Origin: an uncultured Oscillospiraceae bacterium
GTDB lineage: Bacteria; Bacillota; Clostridia; Oscillospirales; Ruminococcaceae
DNA length: 64,000 nt
Reading direction: 5' to 3'
NCBI GenBank assembly: GCA_949285935.1
Contig: CASEAH010000097.1
Location: forward strand, 1 to 64,000
Made by a program: the position numbers and the translations under genes. Shown here piece after piece: positions 63,139 through 64,000 of the stretch. The notes under the pieces are model-generated. The model made no database searches. It saw nothing but the letters and a program-made list of their open reading frames with translations, and was not told where the DNA came from. Numbering within the stretch: position 1 is the first letter of the stretch; every line of letters starts with the position of its first letter.

Positions 63139-64000
63139 TTAACTGATAAGCCCAAGCTTTTCAAGTGTTTTTACCACTTTTTCGCTTACCGGAAGCATTC
63201 TTACGTCCGATACGGTTATGGTTCTGGTAAGAAGGATCATGACTCCGTAAACCCCCGCTGTCAAAAGGATGGAAACGCTTACCCGCAGGGAATTGGAAGC
63301 CTGTGGAAAAACCAGGAGATAGCTGGAATAAGCTGCCAGACTGCTGACGGCGGCACAAAAAAGAGGTTTTCCCAAAACTTTCCAGAAGCTGATCCGAATT
63401 CCGGACACAGCCCTGAGCGCGACCGTTCCGGCGCAGACAATAAACAGGTAGCAGGCAAGTGTTCCGTAGGGCACTCCCTGGATATTGATCTCCGGCTGGG
63501 AAACCAGGAACAGATTGACCGTCAGCTTTACCACCGCGCCGATGCTGAGGAACAAAAGGGGCAGTTTTTCCCGGCCGATTGCCTGAAGAATACTGTTGAT
63601 GGGTGTCGCCGCGGCCACCAGAATGGCGCTGATCCCCATGACCCGCAGGACGGGTGCGATAATGGCTGCCTCCATGGCCCGTGCCGGATACAGGAGGAGG
63701 AGGATGGGCTGGGACAACACAAAAATTCCAAAGCCCGCGGGCAGCGCCACCATAAGGGAAATCCTCAGCACGGAAGAAACCGTACTTTCCAACCCCCGCC
63801 TGTCTCCTGCCGTCCATGCCCGGGTAACGGAGGGCAGGGCGCTGATCCCCATGGCGGCAGTGAGGGAGGGAATCAGATTAAAAATAGAAAAAGCCAAACC
63901 CGAATAGGAACCGTACAGGTACTCCGGAAGAATATCTCCGGTGATTTCCGGAGGGATCAGCCCCCGGTACATCTGAAAGATAACGGGAGCATCCCGCCGG
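63139..64000 (-). CDS. SpoVB/MurJ-like lipid flippase of the MOP superfamily, N-terminus beyond window
   Basis: The C-terminal 287 residues of a polytopic protein are visible, with PSLTAAMGISALPSVTRAWTAGD and ISAILVAAATPINSILQAIGREK, typical of the SpoVB/polysaccharide-exporter group. The frame is still open at the window edge (the visible part starts at RRDAPVIFQM), so the start lies outside. Before mazG, this is the place of yabM in Bacillus. It likely flips a lipid-linked cell-wall or spore-cortex precursor. Confidence 0.88.
   Translation of the reverse strand, partial: RRDAPVIFQMYRGLIPPEITGDILPEYLYGSYSGLAFSIFNLIPSLTAAMGISALPSVTRAWTAGDRRGLESTVSSVLRISLMVALPAGFGIFVLSQPILLLLYPARAMEAAIIAPVLRVMGISAILVAAATPINSILQAIGREKLPLLFLSIGAVVKLTVNLFLVSQPEINIQGVPYGTLACYLFIVCAGTVALRAVSGIRISFWKVLGKPLFCAAVSSLAAYSSYLLVFPQASNSLRVSVSILLTAGVYGVMILLTRTITVSDVRMLPVSEKVVKTLEKLGLIS

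Overview
The window looks like a chromosomal segment of an anaerobic, endospore-forming Clostridia member of moderate GC, probably of the Oscillospirales/Ruminococcaceae type. The basis is a complete spoIIIA operon, yunB, yabP, yabQ and a spoVB-like gene, a flavodiiron/rubredoxin pair, GatCAB, a T-box leader, and gene orders shared with Bacillus and Clostridium. Family assignments come from reading motifs in the translations; no database search was possible.

Layout, left to right. 1-300: three tRNA genes (Gly, Phe, Asp) on the minus strand behind one consensus promoter. 470-1083: two small plus-strand genes of unknown function. 1.1-12.8 kb: a minus-strand block with miaA, a HlyD-like gene, ylmE, sepF, ylmH, divIVA, ileS, lspA and rluD, then a split transketolase and a ComEA-like protein. 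12.9-19.6 kb: miaB, a YmcA/YlbF protein, mutS and mutL. 19.8-26.3 kb: rubredoxin and flavodiiron protein behind a palindromic operator, then uvrB-uvrA behind a LexA-like box. 26.4-28.1 kb: a two-gene SufC/SufB set. 28.2-30.8 kb: a cadC, metal-binding domain and cadA efflux operon with its operator. 31.0-32.7 kb: a plus-strand membrane-anchored GH18 enzyme with a serine linker. 33.0-34.6 kb: tyrS under a tyrosine T-box. 34.6-48.4 kb: the conserved spoIIIAA-AH, yqhY, nusB, (M22 paralogue), xseAB, ispA, (YuiD-like), tlyA, nadK, argR, recN cluster. 49.3-54.5 kb: ligA-gatC-gatA-gatB. 54.7-59.1 kb: yunB, a 23S rRNA methyltransferase, hpf and an amidohydrolase. 60.0 kb to the end: spoVB-like, mazG, hup, rqcP, yabP, yabQ, divIC, yabR.

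Almost every gene lies on the minus strand in short-gap or overlapping operons, which suggests leading-strand coding. The main themes are translation and tRNA modification, DNA repair, cell division, sporulation, oxygen/metal defence and isoprenoid synthesis.

The structure least explained by genes is a family of roughly 240-bp, hairpin-ended, degenerate repeats. It fills the three large gene-free islands (48.9-49.2, 55.6-55.9 and 59.2-59.95 kb), always in one orientation and always next to the terminator of a minus-strand gene. The best copies carry end hairpins resembling those of IS200/IS605-type elements but contain no transposase. Other points worth checking are the spoIIIAA frame that runs 251 bp into spoIIIAB, the palindrome over the rubredoxin promoter, the minimal SUF pair, and the TsaD-like gene in the place folD occupies in Bacillus.
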